From assembly GCA_947503765.1 (NCBI GenBank), contig CANNFA010000003.1:434001-498000 (forward strand): a DNA stretch of 64,000 nt, read 5' to 3'. The notes under the pieces were generated by a model that saw nothing but the letters and a program-made list of their open reading frames with translations, did not search any database and was not told the origin of the DNA. The position numbers and the translations under genes are program-made. Positions 37,895 through 47,252 of this stretch are shown piece after piece. The DNA is from an uncultured Paracoccaceae bacterium. Its GTDB lineage: Bacteria > Pseudomonadota > Alphaproteobacteria > Rhodobacterales > Rhodobacteraceae. Numbering within the stretch: position 1 is the stretch's first letter; the number at the start of each line of letters is the position of its first letter.

Positions 37895-39613
37895 TCAGCG
37901 CATTTCCCGGACCGGGGTCACGCCAAGAATACCAAGACCGGCCGAAATAACAACGGCGACGGCCCTCGGCAGGGCGATTTTTTCCGCCGAAGCGTTGCTA
38001 TCGTGCAGGAATCGCAGCTCGGGCTTCTCGTTGCCCCGGTTCCACAGCGAGTGGAAGTCCGACGCCAGCTCGTACAGATAGAACGCCACGCGGTGCGGCT
38101 CGTGGGTGCGCGCGGCGATCTCGACAAGGCGCGGCCATTCGGCCAGCTTGCGCGCCACGGCCAGTTCGGCCTCGTCCTCAAGCGCCGGCACATCGGTCAG
38201 CGCAAGGCCCTGGCCTTCGGCCTTGCGCAGTACCGAACAGATCCGCGCATGGGCATATTGCACGTAGAAGACGGGGTTTTCCCGCGACTGCTCCAGCACC
38301 TTGTCGAAGTCGAAATCCAGCGGCGCGTCGTTCTTGCGCGTCAGCATGACGAAGCGGGTGACATCCGGGCCGACCTGCTCGACCACGTCGCGCAGGGTCA
38401 CGAAATTGCCCGCCCGCTTGGACATCTTGAACGGCGCGCCATCCTTGAACAGGCGCACCAGCTGCGTCAGCTTGATGTCCAGCGGCACCCGGTTTTCCGA
38501 CAGCGCGGCAACCGCGGCCTTCATCCGCTTGACATAGCCGCCATGGTCCGCGCCGAACACGTCGATCAGCGCGTCATAGCCGCGCCGCACCTTGTCGTAG
38601 TGATAGGCGATGTCGGGCGCGAAATAGGTCCAGCCGCCATCGGACTTGCGGATCGGCCGGTCCACGTCGTCGCCATACTCGGTCGAGCGGAACAGCGTCT
38701 GCTCGCGCGGCTCCCAATCCTCGGGCACCTTGCCCTTCGGCGGCTCCAGCGTGCCGCGATAGATCAGGCCCTTGCCGTCCAGATCGTCGATCGCCGCCTC
38801 GATCAGCCCGGTGCCGTACAGCGACTTTTCGGAAAAGAAGTGATCCATCTCGACGCCCAGCAGCGCCAGATCGGCGCGGATCAAGTCCATCATCCGCCGG
38901 GTGGCGAATTCGCGGACCGGCGGCAGCCAGTGATCCTCGCCGGTGTCCAGCAGGCTCTCGCCGTATTCCTTTTTCAGCGCCTCGCCCACGGGCACCAGGT
39001 AATCGCCCGGATACAGCCCCTCGGCGATCTCGGGCGCCCGGCCGCAGGCCTCGCGGTAGCGCTCGAAGGCGGACCGCGCCAGCACATCCACCTGCGCGCC
39101 GCCATCGTTGATGTAGTACTCGCGCGTCACCTCATGCCCGGCATAGGCCAGAAGGCTTGCCAGCGCGTCGCCGAACACCGCGCCGCGGGTATGGCCGACA
39201 TGCAGCGGCCCGGTGGGGTTGGCCGAGACATATTCGACATTCACCCGCCGGCCCTGCCCCATCTCCGAGCGGCCATACCCCTCGCCGCGCGCCAGAACCG
39301 CGCTCACCAGCGCCGCCCAGACATCCGGCGCCAGCCGCAGGTTCAGAAATCCGGGTCCGGCCACCTCGGCCCCCGCGATGCGCGCATCCCCGGCCAGCGC
39401 CTCGGCCAGCAGCGCGGCGATGTCGCGCGGCTTCATCCCGGCGGGCTTGGCCAGCACCATCGCGGCATTGGTCGCCATGTCGCCATGCGCGGGATCGCGC
39501 GGCGGCTCGACGGTGACCGCCGACAGGTCCAGCCCGGCAGGCAGCGCGCCGCCCTGCACCAGCGCATCCAGCCGGTCCAGCACCAGATCGCGGATATCCG
39601 AAAACAGGTTCAT
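37895..39613 (-). CDS. argS: Arginyl-tRNA synthetase
   Basis: A 572-residue class I aminoacyl-tRNA synthetase. Near residue 125 is the HIGH-type motif, [18 protein letters not shown], and the KMSKR loop is near 400 ([16 protein letters not shown]). The C-terminal DALR anticodon-binding domain starts near 445. I start at the ATG at 39613 ([15 protein letters not shown]) with GGAAGG upstream; a long open frame beyond it is antisense to dgt and not coding. It charges tRNA-Arg. Confidence 0.98.
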   Translation of the reverse strand: MNLFSDIRDLVLDRLDALVQGGALPAGLDLSAVTVEPPRDPAHGDMATNAAMVLAKPAGMKPRDIAALLAEALAGDARIAGAEVAGPGFLNLRLAPDVWAALVSAVLARGEGYGRSEMGQGRRVNVEYVSANPTGPLHVGHTRGAVFGDALASLLAYAGHEVTREYYINDGGAQVDVLARSAFERYREACGRAPEIAEGLYPGDYLVPVGEALKKEYGESLLDTGEDHWLPPVREFATRRMMDLIRADLALLGVEMDHFFSEKSLYGTGLIEAAIDDLDGKGLIYRGTLEPPKGKVPEDWEPREQTLFRSTEYGDDVDRPIRKSDGGWTYFAPDIAYHYDKVRRGYDALIDVFGADHGGYVKRMKAAVAALSENRVPLDIKLTQLVRLFKDGAPFKMSKRAGNFVTLRDVVEQVGPDVTRFVMLTRKNDAPLDFDFDKVLEQSRENPVFYVQYAHARICSVLRKAEGQGLALTDVPALEDEAELAVARKLAEWPRLVEIAARTHEPHRVAFYLYELASDFHSLWNRGNEKPELRFLHDSNASAEKIALPRAVAVVISAGLGILGVTPVREMR

Positions 39614-39707
39614 GTCGCCTTCCTTTTCGTCCCCGCGCCTCTTACCACGCCGCCGCCCCGCGTCAACGCGCCGCGCGCGCCGCCGGACCTTGCGCGCAGG
39701 CACGCCC

Positions 39708-39727
39708 CTTCTTCTCGTTCCAAATAC
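39708..39727 (-). promoter_or_regulatory. AAATA-type intergenic motif after dgt
   Basis: Read on the minus strand it is GTATTTGGAACGAGAAGAAG, 51 bp after the dgt stop. It shares the G-TATTTG...GAAGAAG layout with 24101-24121 and 47201-47225. Confidence 0.45.
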
Positions 39728-39777
39728 GCAAACCTGCCGTCCCGCGCAGCGCCCGCCCCGATGCGCCCGAACCGGCC

Positions 39778-40917
39778 CTAGCCCTTGCGCAGCCGCTTCC
39801 ATTCCTGCAGCGCAAACCGGTCGGTCATCCCCGAAATGTAGTCGCACACGATGCGCGCCAGTTCGGTCTCGCCCTGCGCCTCGGCCACCTCCTTGCGCCA
39901 CTGCCTGGGCAATTCGCCGGGATGGGCCATGAAGAACGGGAACAGGAAATCCAGCGCCCGCGTTACCCGGCGGCGCATCTTCACCACGTCGGGCGCGCGG
40001 TACATCCGGCGGTACAGGAACCCGCGCGTGACCTGCAACTGCTCCCACACATCGTCCGAGAACCGCGCCATCGGGCGGCCGGCCCGGCGGATATCCATCG
40101 CCGTCTCGGGCCGTAGCTGCGCCAGCCGGCCCTGCGCCTGCGCGATCACGTCCTCCACCAGGATGCCGAAGAACCGGCGCAGCGCCTCGTGCCGGCGCCG
40201 GTACAGGTTCAGCCCCGGATAGCGCGCATCGGTCGCGGCGAAACAATCGTGCAGCAGCGGCAGCTCGGACAGTTCCTCGGTCGAGAACAGCTCGGCGCGC
40301 AGCCCGTCATGCAGATCGTGGCTGTTATAGGCCACATCGTCGGCCAGCGCGGCCACTTGCGCCTCCAGCCCGGCATGGGTGTCCAGCTCCAGGTCGTGGC
40401 GCGCGTTGTATTCCGCCAGCGCATGGGGCACGGCCTCCGTCACCGGCCCGTTATGCTTGGCGATCCCCTCCAGCGTCTCCCAGGTCAGGTTCAGCCCATC
40501 GAATTCGGCATAATGCCGCTCCAGCGAGGTGACGATGCGCAGCGTCTGGGCATTGTGATCGAACCCGCCGTAAGGCGCCATCAGCCGCTCCAGCGCGTCC
40601 TCGCCGGTATGGCCGAAGGGCGGATGCCCCAGATCGTGCGCCAGCGCCACCGCCTCGGCCAGATCCGCGTTGCCGCCCAGGGCCTGCGCGATGGTGCGCG
40701 CCACTTGCGCCACCTCGATCGAATGGGTCAGGCGGGTGCGGTAGTAATCGCCCTCGTGCTCGATGAAGACCTGGGTCTTGTGCTTGAGCCGCCGGAAGGC
40801 GCTGGAATGCACGATCCGGTCGCGGTCGCGCGCATAGCAGTCGCGGTACCGGCTCGGCTCTTCGTCGTATAGCCGCCCGCGCGAGGTTTCCTCGCGCGCG
40901 GCATAGGGGTGCATCAT
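39778..40917 (-). CDS. dgt: dGTP triphosphohydrolase-like HD-domain protein
   Basis: A 379-residue HD-superfamily phosphohydrolase. Metal ligands are visible in [18 protein letters not shown] (about residue 60) and [19 protein letters not shown] (about residue 90), and [14 protein letters not shown] near 194 provides the last Asp. It hydrolyses dNTPs to deoxynucleosides and triphosphate. I start at the first of the paired ATGs at 40917 ([20 protein letters not shown]); the far longer frame upstream overlaps the divergent A-type carrier gene and is spurious. Confidence 0.93.
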   Translation of the reverse strand: MMHPYAAREETSRGRLYDEEPSRYRDCYARDRDRIVHSSAFRRLKHKTQVFIEHEGDYYRTRLTHSIEVAQVARTIAQALGGNADLAEAVALAHDLGHPPFGHTGEDALERLMAPYGGFDHNAQTLRIVTSLERHYAEFDGLNLTWETLEGIAKHNGPVTEAVPHALAEYNARHDLELDTHAGLEAQVAALADDVAYNSHDLHDGLRAELFSTEELSELPLLHDCFAATDARYPGLNLYRRRHEALRRFFGILVEDVIAQAQGRLAQLRPETAMDIRRAGRPMARFSDDVWEQLQVTRGFLYRRMYRAPDVVKMRRRVTRALDFLFPFFMAHPGELPRQWRKEVAEAQGETELARIVCDYISGMTDRFALQEWKRLRKG

Positions 40918-41011
40918 CGCTCTGCCCGTTCTTGCCTGCCCGTTCTTGCCGGGCCATCCCATCGCCCATATATTGCAAGGCAATGCGAAATGATACCGCC
41001 GGAGCAGACCG

Positions 41012-41335
41012 ATGATGGTACCCCCGACCGTGACCGAACGCGCCTTCACCCGCCTCGCCGAAATCGGCGCGGCCGAACAGGGCAAGGCGCTGCGCGTGGC
41101 CGTCGATGGCGGCGGCTGCTCGGGTTTCCAGTACGATATCACCCTTGACGAGGCGGCCGAGGACGACCTGATCCTAGAAGGCGCCGGCCAGAAGGTGGTG
41201 GTCGATTCCGTGTCGCTGCCGTTCCTGGCGGATGCGGTGATCGACTTTTCCGAGGAACTGATTGGTGCGCGCTTCGTGATCGAGAACCCGAACGCCAGTT
41301 CAAGCTGCGGCTGCGGCACCTCGTTCTCGATGTAG
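41012..41335 (+). CDS. A-type iron-sulfur cluster carrier (ErpA/IscA family)
   Basis: A 107-residue protein. The three conserved cysteines are in [10 protein letters not shown] (about residue 36) and [11 protein letters not shown] (about residues 99-101), which hold the Fe-S cluster for transfer to apo-enzymes. The start is the ATG at 41012 with GGAG ten bases upstream. It is divergent from dgt, an arrangement common in alphaproteobacteria. No isc/suf genes are adjacent, so ErpA-like housekeeping use is most likely, but IscA and SufA cannot be excluded. Confidence 0.9.
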   Translation: MMVPPTVTERAFTRLAEIGAAEQGKALRVAVDGGGCSGFQYDITLDEAAEDDLILEGAGQKVVVDSVSLPFLADAVIDFSEELIGARFVIENPNASSSCGCGTSFSM

Positions 41336-41389
41336 GCAGCGGACGGCGCGGGCGCGTCGCCATTCACGCATGCCCTGCGCCCGGTGCCT

Positions 41390-42067
41390 TCAGTGCGGTG
41401 CAAACCCCGCTGGAAGGAAGCGGACCATGGCCTCCGGGCCGCGAGGGTCGATTTCATAGAGCACGGGACGCGCGGACAGATAGGCTCGCCAGTTCTTTTC
41501 GGGAAACGTGCTGATCCGCGTTCCGTGCTCTGCATACATTCTCGGCGAAAGATCTGCGATCCGCATGCCGCGCCCATTGGTGCTGTGCTTGGCGATGATG
41601 CCTCGAATCCTCTGATCGAACTCGGAGACGGCACCATCCGGTTTCCGGCAATCCGGGCGGCTTTCGGGATCTTGCAACTGCAGAAACTCCGAACAGGCCA
41701 TCCGAAAACCCGTCGGCGCTTTCGCTTCGCCAAGACCGAGCACATGCACGCCACGCTCGCGAAGGCGCTGCACCAGATGGGTGAAGTCGCCGTCCGAGGT
41801 TGCAATCGCAAACGTTTCGAGACCGCTCACAAGCGCCATTTCCATCGCGTCGATACTCAGAAGAAGATCGGCCGCATTCTTGCCTTCACCGGCATGGATG
41901 AACCGGTAGCCCGGGGTGCTCAGCCAATCGGGCTGTGGGTTTGCAGCGGCATAGACGCGGGCAATGTCGATCCGGCCCAGCCTGCCCGCCTCGGAGAGAA
42001 CCCGCGCGGAGTGCCTTGCGCTGACATTGTCGCCATCGACCAGAACCGCAATGCGCCGTATATCCAT
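41390..42067 (-). CDS. NYN-domain RNase-like protein with LOTUS/OST-HTH-like C-terminus
   Basis: A 225-residue protein. It begins MDIRRIAVLVDGDNVSARHS; the aspartates of VLVDGDN, DLLLSIDAME (about residue 72) and ATSDGDFTHL (about residue 90) form the PIN-like NYN active site. The C-terminal part (about residues 145-225: RIRGIIAKHS, then RISTFPEKNWRAYLSARP) resembles an OST-HTH/LOTUS RNA-binding domain. I start at the ATG at 42067 with GGAAAG upstream. Base composition looks less GC-rich than the neighbours. It may be an RNase or RNA-binding regulator; target unknown. Confidence 0.82.
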   Translation of the reverse strand: MDIRRIAVLVDGDNVSARHSARVLSEAGRLGRIDIARVYAAANPQPDWLSTPGYRFIHAGEGKNAADLLLSIDAMEMALVSGLETFAIATSDGDFTHLVQRLRERGVHVLGLGEAKAPTGFRMACSEFLQLQDPESRPDCRKPDGAVSEFDQRIRGIIAKHSTNGRGMRIADLSPRMYAEHGTRISTFPEKNWRAYLSARPVLYEIDPRGPEAMVRFLPAGFAPH

Positions 42068-42236
42068 ATCCGCTTTCCAGGCAAGCAACCCCGATCTGCG
42101 ATCAGGGTACAGGCGCCATCGGGCGAAAATTTGTTGGTAGAGCGATACTGCTGTGGCACCGTGCGGCAGACAGCCCGGGCCGGCGGACGGTTTCAGGCCC
42201 TTGCGCGCCGCGCCGGCACCGGGCACATCGCGCGTC

Positions 42237-43421
42237 ATGCACTATCCCACGATCATCCTCGGCGCCGGGGCGGCCGGCATGATGGCGGCGGCGCAGGCCG
42301 GGCCGGGCACGCTGGTGCTGGACCATGCGCGCGCGCCGGGCGAGAAGATCCGGATTTCCGGCGGCGGGCGCTGCAACTTCACCAACCTGCATGCGGGGCC
42401 CGAAAATTTCCTGTCCGCCAATCCGCATTTCTGCAAATCGGCGCTGGCGCGCTACGATCAGCACGATTTCATCGCGCTGGTGGACCGGCACCGCATCGCC
42501 TGGCATGAAAAGACGCTGGGGCAGTTGTTCTGCGACGGCTCTGCCCGGCAGATCATCGACATGCTGCTGGCGGAGATGCGCGGCGCGGGCGCGGAATTGC
42601 GGCTGGAGACGGCCGTCACCGGCATCGCGCATGGGACGGACGGCTTCACCCTGACGCTGGACGGTGCGGCGCCGCTGACCTGCCGCAACCTTGTCGTGGC
42701 CACCGGTGGCAAGTCGATCCCGAAGATGGGGGCGAGCGGGTTCGCCTACCGGATCGCCGAACAATTCGGGCATGAGGTGACCGAAACCCGCCCCGCCCTG
42801 GTGCCGCTGACCTTCGGGCCGGACGTGCTGGCGCTGACCAAGCCGCTGGCGGGGGTGTCGCTGCCGGCGCGGGTATCGGCGGAAGGCGCGGCATTCGACG
42901 AGGCGCTGCTGTTCACCCATCGCGGGCTGTCGGGGCCGGCGATCCTGCAAGCCTCGTCCTATTGGCGCGAGGGGGCGCCGATCCGCATCGACCTTTTGCC
43001 GGGGCAGGACGCGCTGGCGGCGCTGAAAGCGGCGCGGGCCGAGAATGGCCGCCGCGCGGTCGGCACGGCGTTGGCCGGGTTGCTGCCGAACCGGCTGGCC
43101 GCCGCCTGGGCCGAGGCGCGGGGGCTGACCGGGCAGATGGCCAATATTCCGGACCGGGACCTGGCCGGTATCGCGGCCGGGCTCTCCGATTGGCAGCTTA
43201 CCCCCGCCGGGTCCGAAGGCTACCGCACCGCCGAGGTGACATTGGGCGGGATCGACACGGACGGGCTGGATGCGCGAAGCATGGAATCGAAGCGCATGAA
43301 GGGCCTGTTCTTCATCGGTGAGGCGGTGGATGTGACCGGCTGGCTGGGCGGCTACAACTTTCAATGGGCCTGGTCCTCGGGCTGGGCGGCGGGCCGGGCC
43401 ATCGCGGAAAGGCGCGCGTGA
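42237..43421 (+). CDS. FAD-dependent oxidoreductase, HI0933/BaiN family
   Basis: A 394-residue flavoprotein. The dinucleotide-binding motif ILGAGAAGMMAAAQ is at the N-terminus, followed by GEKIRISGGGRCNFTNL near residue 38 (family signature). GGKSIPKMGASGFAYRIAEQ lies near 157, and C-terminal FIGEAVDVTGWLGGYNFQWA closes the FAD site. Members are annotated as aminoacetone oxidase or NAD(P)/FAD-dependent enzymes without a fixed role. The start is the ATG at 42237; the longer frame overlaps the divergent NYN gene's upstream region. The next gene, exonuclease III, is 50 bp away. Confidence 0.9.
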   Translation: MHYPTIILGAGAAGMMAAAQAGPGTLVLDHARAPGEKIRISGGGRCNFTNLHAGPENFLSANPHFCKSALARYDQHDFIALVDRHRIAWHEKTLGQLFCDGSARQIIDMLLAEMRGAGAELRLETAVTGIAHGTDGFTLTLDGAAPLTCRNLVVATGGKSIPKMGASGFAYRIAEQFGHEVTETRPALVPLTFGPDVLALTKPLAGVSLPARVSAEGAAFDEALLFTHRGLSGPAILQASSYWREGAPIRIDLLPGQDALAALKAARAENGRRAVGTALAGLLPNRLAAAWAEARGLTGQMANIPDRDLAGIAAGLSDWQLTPAGSEGYRTAEVTLGGIDTDGLDARSMESKRMKGLFFIGEAVDVTGWLGGYNFQWAWSSGWAAGRAIAERRA

Positions 43422-43470
43422 CAAGTCGCGCGCCCTGTGGTCAACAAGCACCGACCGAGGAGACGCAGAG

Positions 43471-44250
43471 ATGAAGATCGCCACCTTCAACATCAACGGC
43501 ATCAAGGCGCGCGCGCAGGCCCTGCTGGACTGGCTGGACGAGGCCGCGCCCGATGTCGCCCTGCTGCAGGAGATCAAGTCGGTCGACGAGGCGTTCCCGC
43601 GCGAGGTCTTCGAGGATCGCGGCTACAACGTGGAAACCCACGGGCAGAAGGGGTTCAACGGCGTCGCCATCCTGTCGAAACTGCCGCTGGAGGATGTGAC
43701 GCGCGGGCTGCCGGGGGACGACGGTGACGACCAGGCGCGCTGGATCGAGGCGACGGTGACGGGCAGCCGCGCCTTGCGGGTCTGCGGGCTGTATCTGCCC
43801 AACGGAAACCCGGCGCCGGGGCCGAAATACGACTACAAGCTCGCCTGGATGGAGCGGCTGCATGCCCGCGCCGAGGCGCTGCTGGCCGAGGAAATGCCGG
43901 CGCTGATGGCCGGCGATTACAATGTGATCCCGCAGCCCGAGGACGCGGCGCACCCCGAGAAATGGGCGGATGACGCGCTGTTTCGGCCCGAAACCCGCGC
44001 CGCCTGGCGCCGGATCGTCAATCTCGGCTTCACCGAGGCGTTCCGCGCGCGGGTGCAGGGGCCGGGGCATTATTCGTTCTGGGATTACCAGGCCGGCGCC
44101 TGGCGGCGCAATGACGGGATCCGCATCGATCATTTCCTGCTGACCCCGCAGGCCGCCGACCTGATGACCGGCTGCGGCATCGACGCGGAGGTGCGCGGCC
44201 GCGAGAAACCGTCCGACCACGTCCCGGTCTGGGTCGAACTGGACGCCTGA
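43471..44250 (+). CDS. xth: Exodeoxyribonuclease III (AP endonuclease)
   Basis: A 259-residue EEP-superfamily nuclease of base excision repair. Motifs are MKIATFNINGIKARAQALLD at the N-terminus, LLQEIKSVDEAFP near residue 31 (metal Glu), LMAGDYNVIPQPEDAAHP near 147 (Asp/Asn), and EKPSDHVPVWVELD at the end (catalytic His). It cleaves DNA 5' to abasic sites. GGAGACGCAGAG precedes the ATG. Confidence 0.95.
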   Translation: MKIATFNINGIKARAQALLDWLDEAAPDVALLQEIKSVDEAFPREVFEDRGYNVETHGQKGFNGVAILSKLPLEDVTRGLPGDDGDDQARWIEATVTGSRALRVCGLYLPNGNPAPGPKYDYKLAWMERLHARAEALLAEEMPALMAGDYNVIPQPEDAAHPEKWADDALFRPETRAAWRRIVNLGFTEAFRARVQGPGHYSFWDYQAGAWRRNDGIRIDHFLLTPQAADLMTGCGIDAEVRGREKPSDHVPVWVELDA

Positions 44251-44360
44251 GCGGCCGGATCGACCTGAACGGCACCCGTTTTCCGCCATGCTGTTATCGC
44301 CGCGGATTGACGACCTGCGCAGCCGAGGCGCGTCAGATCACACCCGATCCAAAGGTTTCA

Positions 44361-44411
44361 TCCGCCAGCCCGGCACAGCGTTCGTCATACGATCGCGGCG
44401 GGGCTGGCGGA
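44361..44411. terminator. 11-bp inverted repeat between convergent genes
   Basis: TCCGCCAGCCC at 44361 and its perfect complement GGGCTGGCGGA at 44401, with a 29-base loop. It lies in the 186-bp gap between exonuclease III (plus) and the secreted-protein gene (minus), so it is plausibly a shared terminator. No U-run is seen. Confidence 0.4.
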
Positions 44412-44436
44412 CGAAGGTCGATCGAACGCGGCAGCC

Positions 44437-44805
44437 CTATGGCAAAAGCTGTATCGGCTCCACGTTCCCCAGCCCGCACCGCGCGCAGCAGTTCGAACAA
44501 TTGTAGCTGTCATTCGCCCCGACACCCCAATAGGTGCTGGACGAGCCGCGCGCCCAGGCCCCGTAGCAGATCAATTCGTTGTGGTTGCAGGTCAGGTTGA
44601 AAGTCGCGTTGCCCTCGTTCGGGGTGACGACATAGACCTGATTGTTGCCCGGCCACACATGGTTGCGGTCCTGGCTGTAGAATTCGACACTGACATCCCT
44701 GTTGTAGTCGTTGTCGATCGTCCAAAGCAGCGACGCCGCGCTGGCCATAACGGGCAGGACGATCGAAACGATCAGCCCCGCCATGAGAAGTGTCAGATTA
44801 CGCAT
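44437..44805 (-). CDS. Small secreted cysteine-rich protein, unknown function
   Basis: A 122-residue protein with a clear signal peptide (MRNLTLLMAGLIVSIVLPVM, then ASA cleavage near residue 23). The mature part of about 98 residues is rich in Asn, Tyr and Trp and has six cysteines: two in LTCNHNELICYGAW and four in YNCSNCCARCG, which suggests disulfides. TATTA-free but strong GGAGAG lies seven bases before the ATG. It follows the phosphomannomutase gene on the same strand after 186 bp. I do not recognise a characterised family. Its base composition is visibly lower in GC than the flanks. Confidence 0.8.
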   Translation of the reverse strand: MRNLTLLMAGLIVSIVLPVMASAASLLWTIDNDYNRDVSVEFYSQDRNHVWPGNNQVYVVTPNEGNATFNLTCNHNELICYGAWARGSSSTYWGVGANDSYNCSNCCARCGLGNVEPIQLLP

Positions 44806-44991
44806 CAGTATCTCTCCATTAACGTCTTTCTGCCCCAACTTGCGCCGCCGCATCCGCGGCTGCGGCCGAACCGGCGCGAAATGAGGCGGTCTCTACCCTG
44901 GGCGGTTGCAAGCAGTACAAGAGCGCCCGCATTCACATTTCCCGACCGCAGGGCGCGGGTCAACGACGAAGAGTCTCAAACCGTTAAATAT

Positions 44992-46371
44992 TCAGGAATA
45001 ACGCTTCAGAACCGCACCGATCGCCGCGGTCCTTTCCTCAAGCAGGGCGCGGTCGCCCAGGGTCTCGACATTCAGGCGCACGACCGGCTCGGTGTTGGAT
45101 TGCCGCAGGTTGAAGCGCCAGTCGGAAAACTCAACCGACAGCCCGTCAAGCCTGTCCACCTCGCCGCCGCCGGCAAAGGCCGCCTCCACCGCGGCGACGG
45201 CGGCCTCCGGGTCGGACAGGCGGTAATTGATCTCGCCCGAGGACGGATGCCGAGCGCGCATCTCGCCCACCAGGTCCGACAGGCTGCGCCCGGTGCGCGC
45301 CATATGCGCCAGCACCAGCAGCCACGGGATCATTCCGCTGTCGCAATACATGAAGGCGCGGAAATAATGATGCGCCGACATCTCGCCGCCATAGGCCGCG
45401 TCGACCTCGCGCATGGTCGCCTTGATCAGCGCGTGGCCGGTCTTCGACACCACCGCCTCGCCGCCCTTTTCGGCCACGATGCGGCGCGTGTTCCAGACGA
45501 TGCGCGGGTCGTGCACGATCCGCGATCCGGGCTCCTGGTCCAGCACCGCCGCGGCCAGCAGCCCGACGATATATTCGCCGTCGACGAAATCGCCGGCCGC
45601 GTCGAACAGGAAGCAGCGGTCGAAATCGCCGTCCCAGGCGACGCCCATATCCGCCCCGGCGGCACGCACCGCATTGCCGGTCACCGGCCGGTTTTCGGGC
45701 AGAAGCGGGTTCGGAATGCCGTTCGGAAAGCGCCCGTCGGGGTCGTGGTGCAGCCGCTCGAAGACCAGCGGCGCGCCCCCCGCCTCCAGCGCGGCGGCGA
45801 TGGCGTCGAAGGTCGGCCCAGCCGCGCCGTTGCCGGCATTGACCAGCACCTTGGCCTGCGGCAACGCGGCCGGCGGGGCAAAGGACAGCACCCGTTCGAC
45901 ATAGGCGGCGCGCGGATCGGCGGCGCGCACCCGGCCGCGCGTGCCCCGCGGCGGGCCGAAGTCGTCCGCCGCCGCCAGATCGTGCATCGCCTGAAGCCCG
46001 TCCTCGCGCGAGATCGGCCGCGCGCCCGGCCCGATCAGCTTCACCCCGTTATCGCCGATCGGGTTGTGGCTGGCCGTCACCATCAGCCCGCCGCCCGCAC
46101 CCAGATGATCGGTGGCGAAATACATCTCCTCGGTGCCGCACAGCCCGATATCCAGAACCTCGACACCCTCGTCCACCAGCCCCCGCGCCAGCGCGTCCTT
46201 CAGCATCGGCGAGGAGTCGCGGATGTCGCGCCCCAGAACGACGGGATCCGCGCGCTCCGGCACCATCACCCGCGCAAAGGCCCGCCCGATCCGGTAGGCG
46301 ATCCCCTCGTCCAGGTTCTCGCCGACGCGGCCGCGAATGTCGTAACTCTTGAAACAGCTCAATCCGGTCAT
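44992..46371 (-). CDS. Phosphomannomutase/phosphoglucomutase
   Basis: A 459-residue alpha-D-phosphohexomutase. The phosphoserine loop is MVTASHNPIGDNGVKLIGPG (about residue 100), metal-binding DGDFDRCFLFD is near 235, and sugar-binding EMSAHHYFRAFMYCDSGMIP is near 325. It interconverts mannose-6-P and mannose-1-P, or the glucose equivalents, for cell-envelope polysaccharide. I start at the ATG at 46371, nine bases after AGAAGG, rather than at the GTG three codons earlier. Confidence 0.93.
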   Translation of the reverse strand: MTGLSCFKSYDIRGRVGENLDEGIAYRIGRAFARVMVPERADPVVLGRDIRDSSPMLKDALARGLVDEGVEVLDIGLCGTEEMYFATDHLGAGGGLMVTASHNPIGDNGVKLIGPGARPISREDGLQAMHDLAAADDFGPPRGTRGRVRAADPRAAYVERVLSFAPPAALPQAKVLVNAGNGAAGPTFDAIAAALEAGGAPLVFERLHHDPDGRFPNGIPNPLLPENRPVTGNAVRAAGADMGVAWDGDFDRCFLFDAAGDFVDGEYIVGLLAAAVLDQEPGSRIVHDPRIVWNTRRIVAEKGGEAVVSKTGHALIKATMREVDAAYGGEMSAHHYFRAFMYCDSGMIPWLLVLAHMARTGRSLSDLVGEMRARHPSSGEINYRLSDPEAAVAAVEAAFAGGGEVDRLDGLSVEFSDWRFNLRQSNTEPVVRLNVETLGDRALLEERTAAIGAVLKRYS

Positions 46372-46407
46372 CACGCCCACCTTCTGCCTGCCAGTCGAAC
46401 GCGCCGC

Positions 46408-47133
46408 CTAAGGCGCGGTTCCGTCCTCGGTCCGGCCGCGAAACCCGGTCGCCACCACGAATTTCTCGGACGAATCCGAGCGGCTGGCCGGCGGCTTGAC
46501 GTTCACCACCTTGTCGAACCGCTGTTTCAGCTGGGTCTGAAGCCCCGCCTCCGCGCCGCCTGCCAGCACCTTGGCAACGAAGGTTCCGCCCTCCTCCAGC
46601 ACGTCGAAGGCCAGTTCCGCCGCCGCCTCGCACAGCGCGACGATGCGCAGATGGTCGGTCTGCTTGTGCCCCGAGGCGGAGGCCGCCATGTCCGACATCA
46701 CCACATCGGCGCGCCCGCCCAGCCAAGCCTTCACCTTGTCGTCCGCGCCGTCCTCCAGGAAATCGAGAACGTGGATTTCCGCGCCCGGAACCGGCTCGAC
46801 CTCCTGCAGATCGACGCCCAGCACGCGGCCCACCGGCTTGCCCGGCCGCTCCCCCAGCGCGTTGACCCGCGCCGCCGCCACCTGGCACCAGCCGCCGGGC
46901 GCGCAGCCCAGATCGACCACCCGCGCGCCGGGTACAAGAAACCGGTACTTGTCATCCAGTTCCAGAATCTTGAACGCCGCGCGGCCACGATACCCCTCGG
47001 CCTGCGCGCGCTTGACATAGGGATCGTTGAGCTGCCGCTCCAGCCACAGCGTCGACGACAGTTTGCGCCCCCGCGCCGTCTTGACCTTCACCCGCAGATC
47101 GCGCTGCCCGCGCCCGCTCGACTTCTTCGCCAT
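46408..47133 (-). CDS. rlmE: 23S rRNA 2'-O-ribose U2552 methyltransferase RlmE
   Basis: A 241-residue FtsJ-family enzyme. SAM binding is shown by [20 protein letters not shown] near residue 70. The catalytic K-D-K-E residues are represented by [30 protein letters not shown] near 146 and [11 protein letters not shown] near 186. It methylates the A-loop late in 50S assembly. The start is the ATG at 47133 ([20 protein letters not shown]); the frame is open further upstream without support. It is downstream of the Ppx/GppA gene, a pairing often seen in this order. Confidence 0.95.
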   Translation of the reverse strand: MAKKSSGRGQRDLRVKVKTARGRKLSSTLWLERQLNDPYVKRAQAEGYRGRAAFKILELDDKYRFLVPGARVVDLGCAPGGWCQVAAARVNALGERPGKPVGRVLGVDLQEVEPVPGAEIHVLDFLEDGADDKVKAWLGGRADVVMSDMAASASGHKQTDHLRIVALCEAAAELAFDVLEEGGTFVAKVLAGGAEAGLQTQLKQRFDKVVNVKPPASRSDSSEKFVVATGFRGRTEDGTAP

Positions 47134-47200
47134 TGCATCCTCTTCGCCCACATCGCCCGCCGGCCCGAAACGGCGCTGCCGGATCAGGCACTTACCCCAG

Positions 47201-47252
47201 CTTCTTCGGTTCGGCAAATATCCCCGCCGGAGGCACGCGCCGCAAGGCGCGT
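47201..47252 (-). terminator. Terminator hairpin and AAATA motif after the Ppx/GppA gene
   Basis: Directly after the stop, on the minus strand, ACGCGCC-TTGC-GGCGCGT forms a 7-bp stem (47235-47252). It is followed by GGATATTTGCCGAACCGAAG, the same layout as at 24101 and 39708. Confidence 0.55.
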
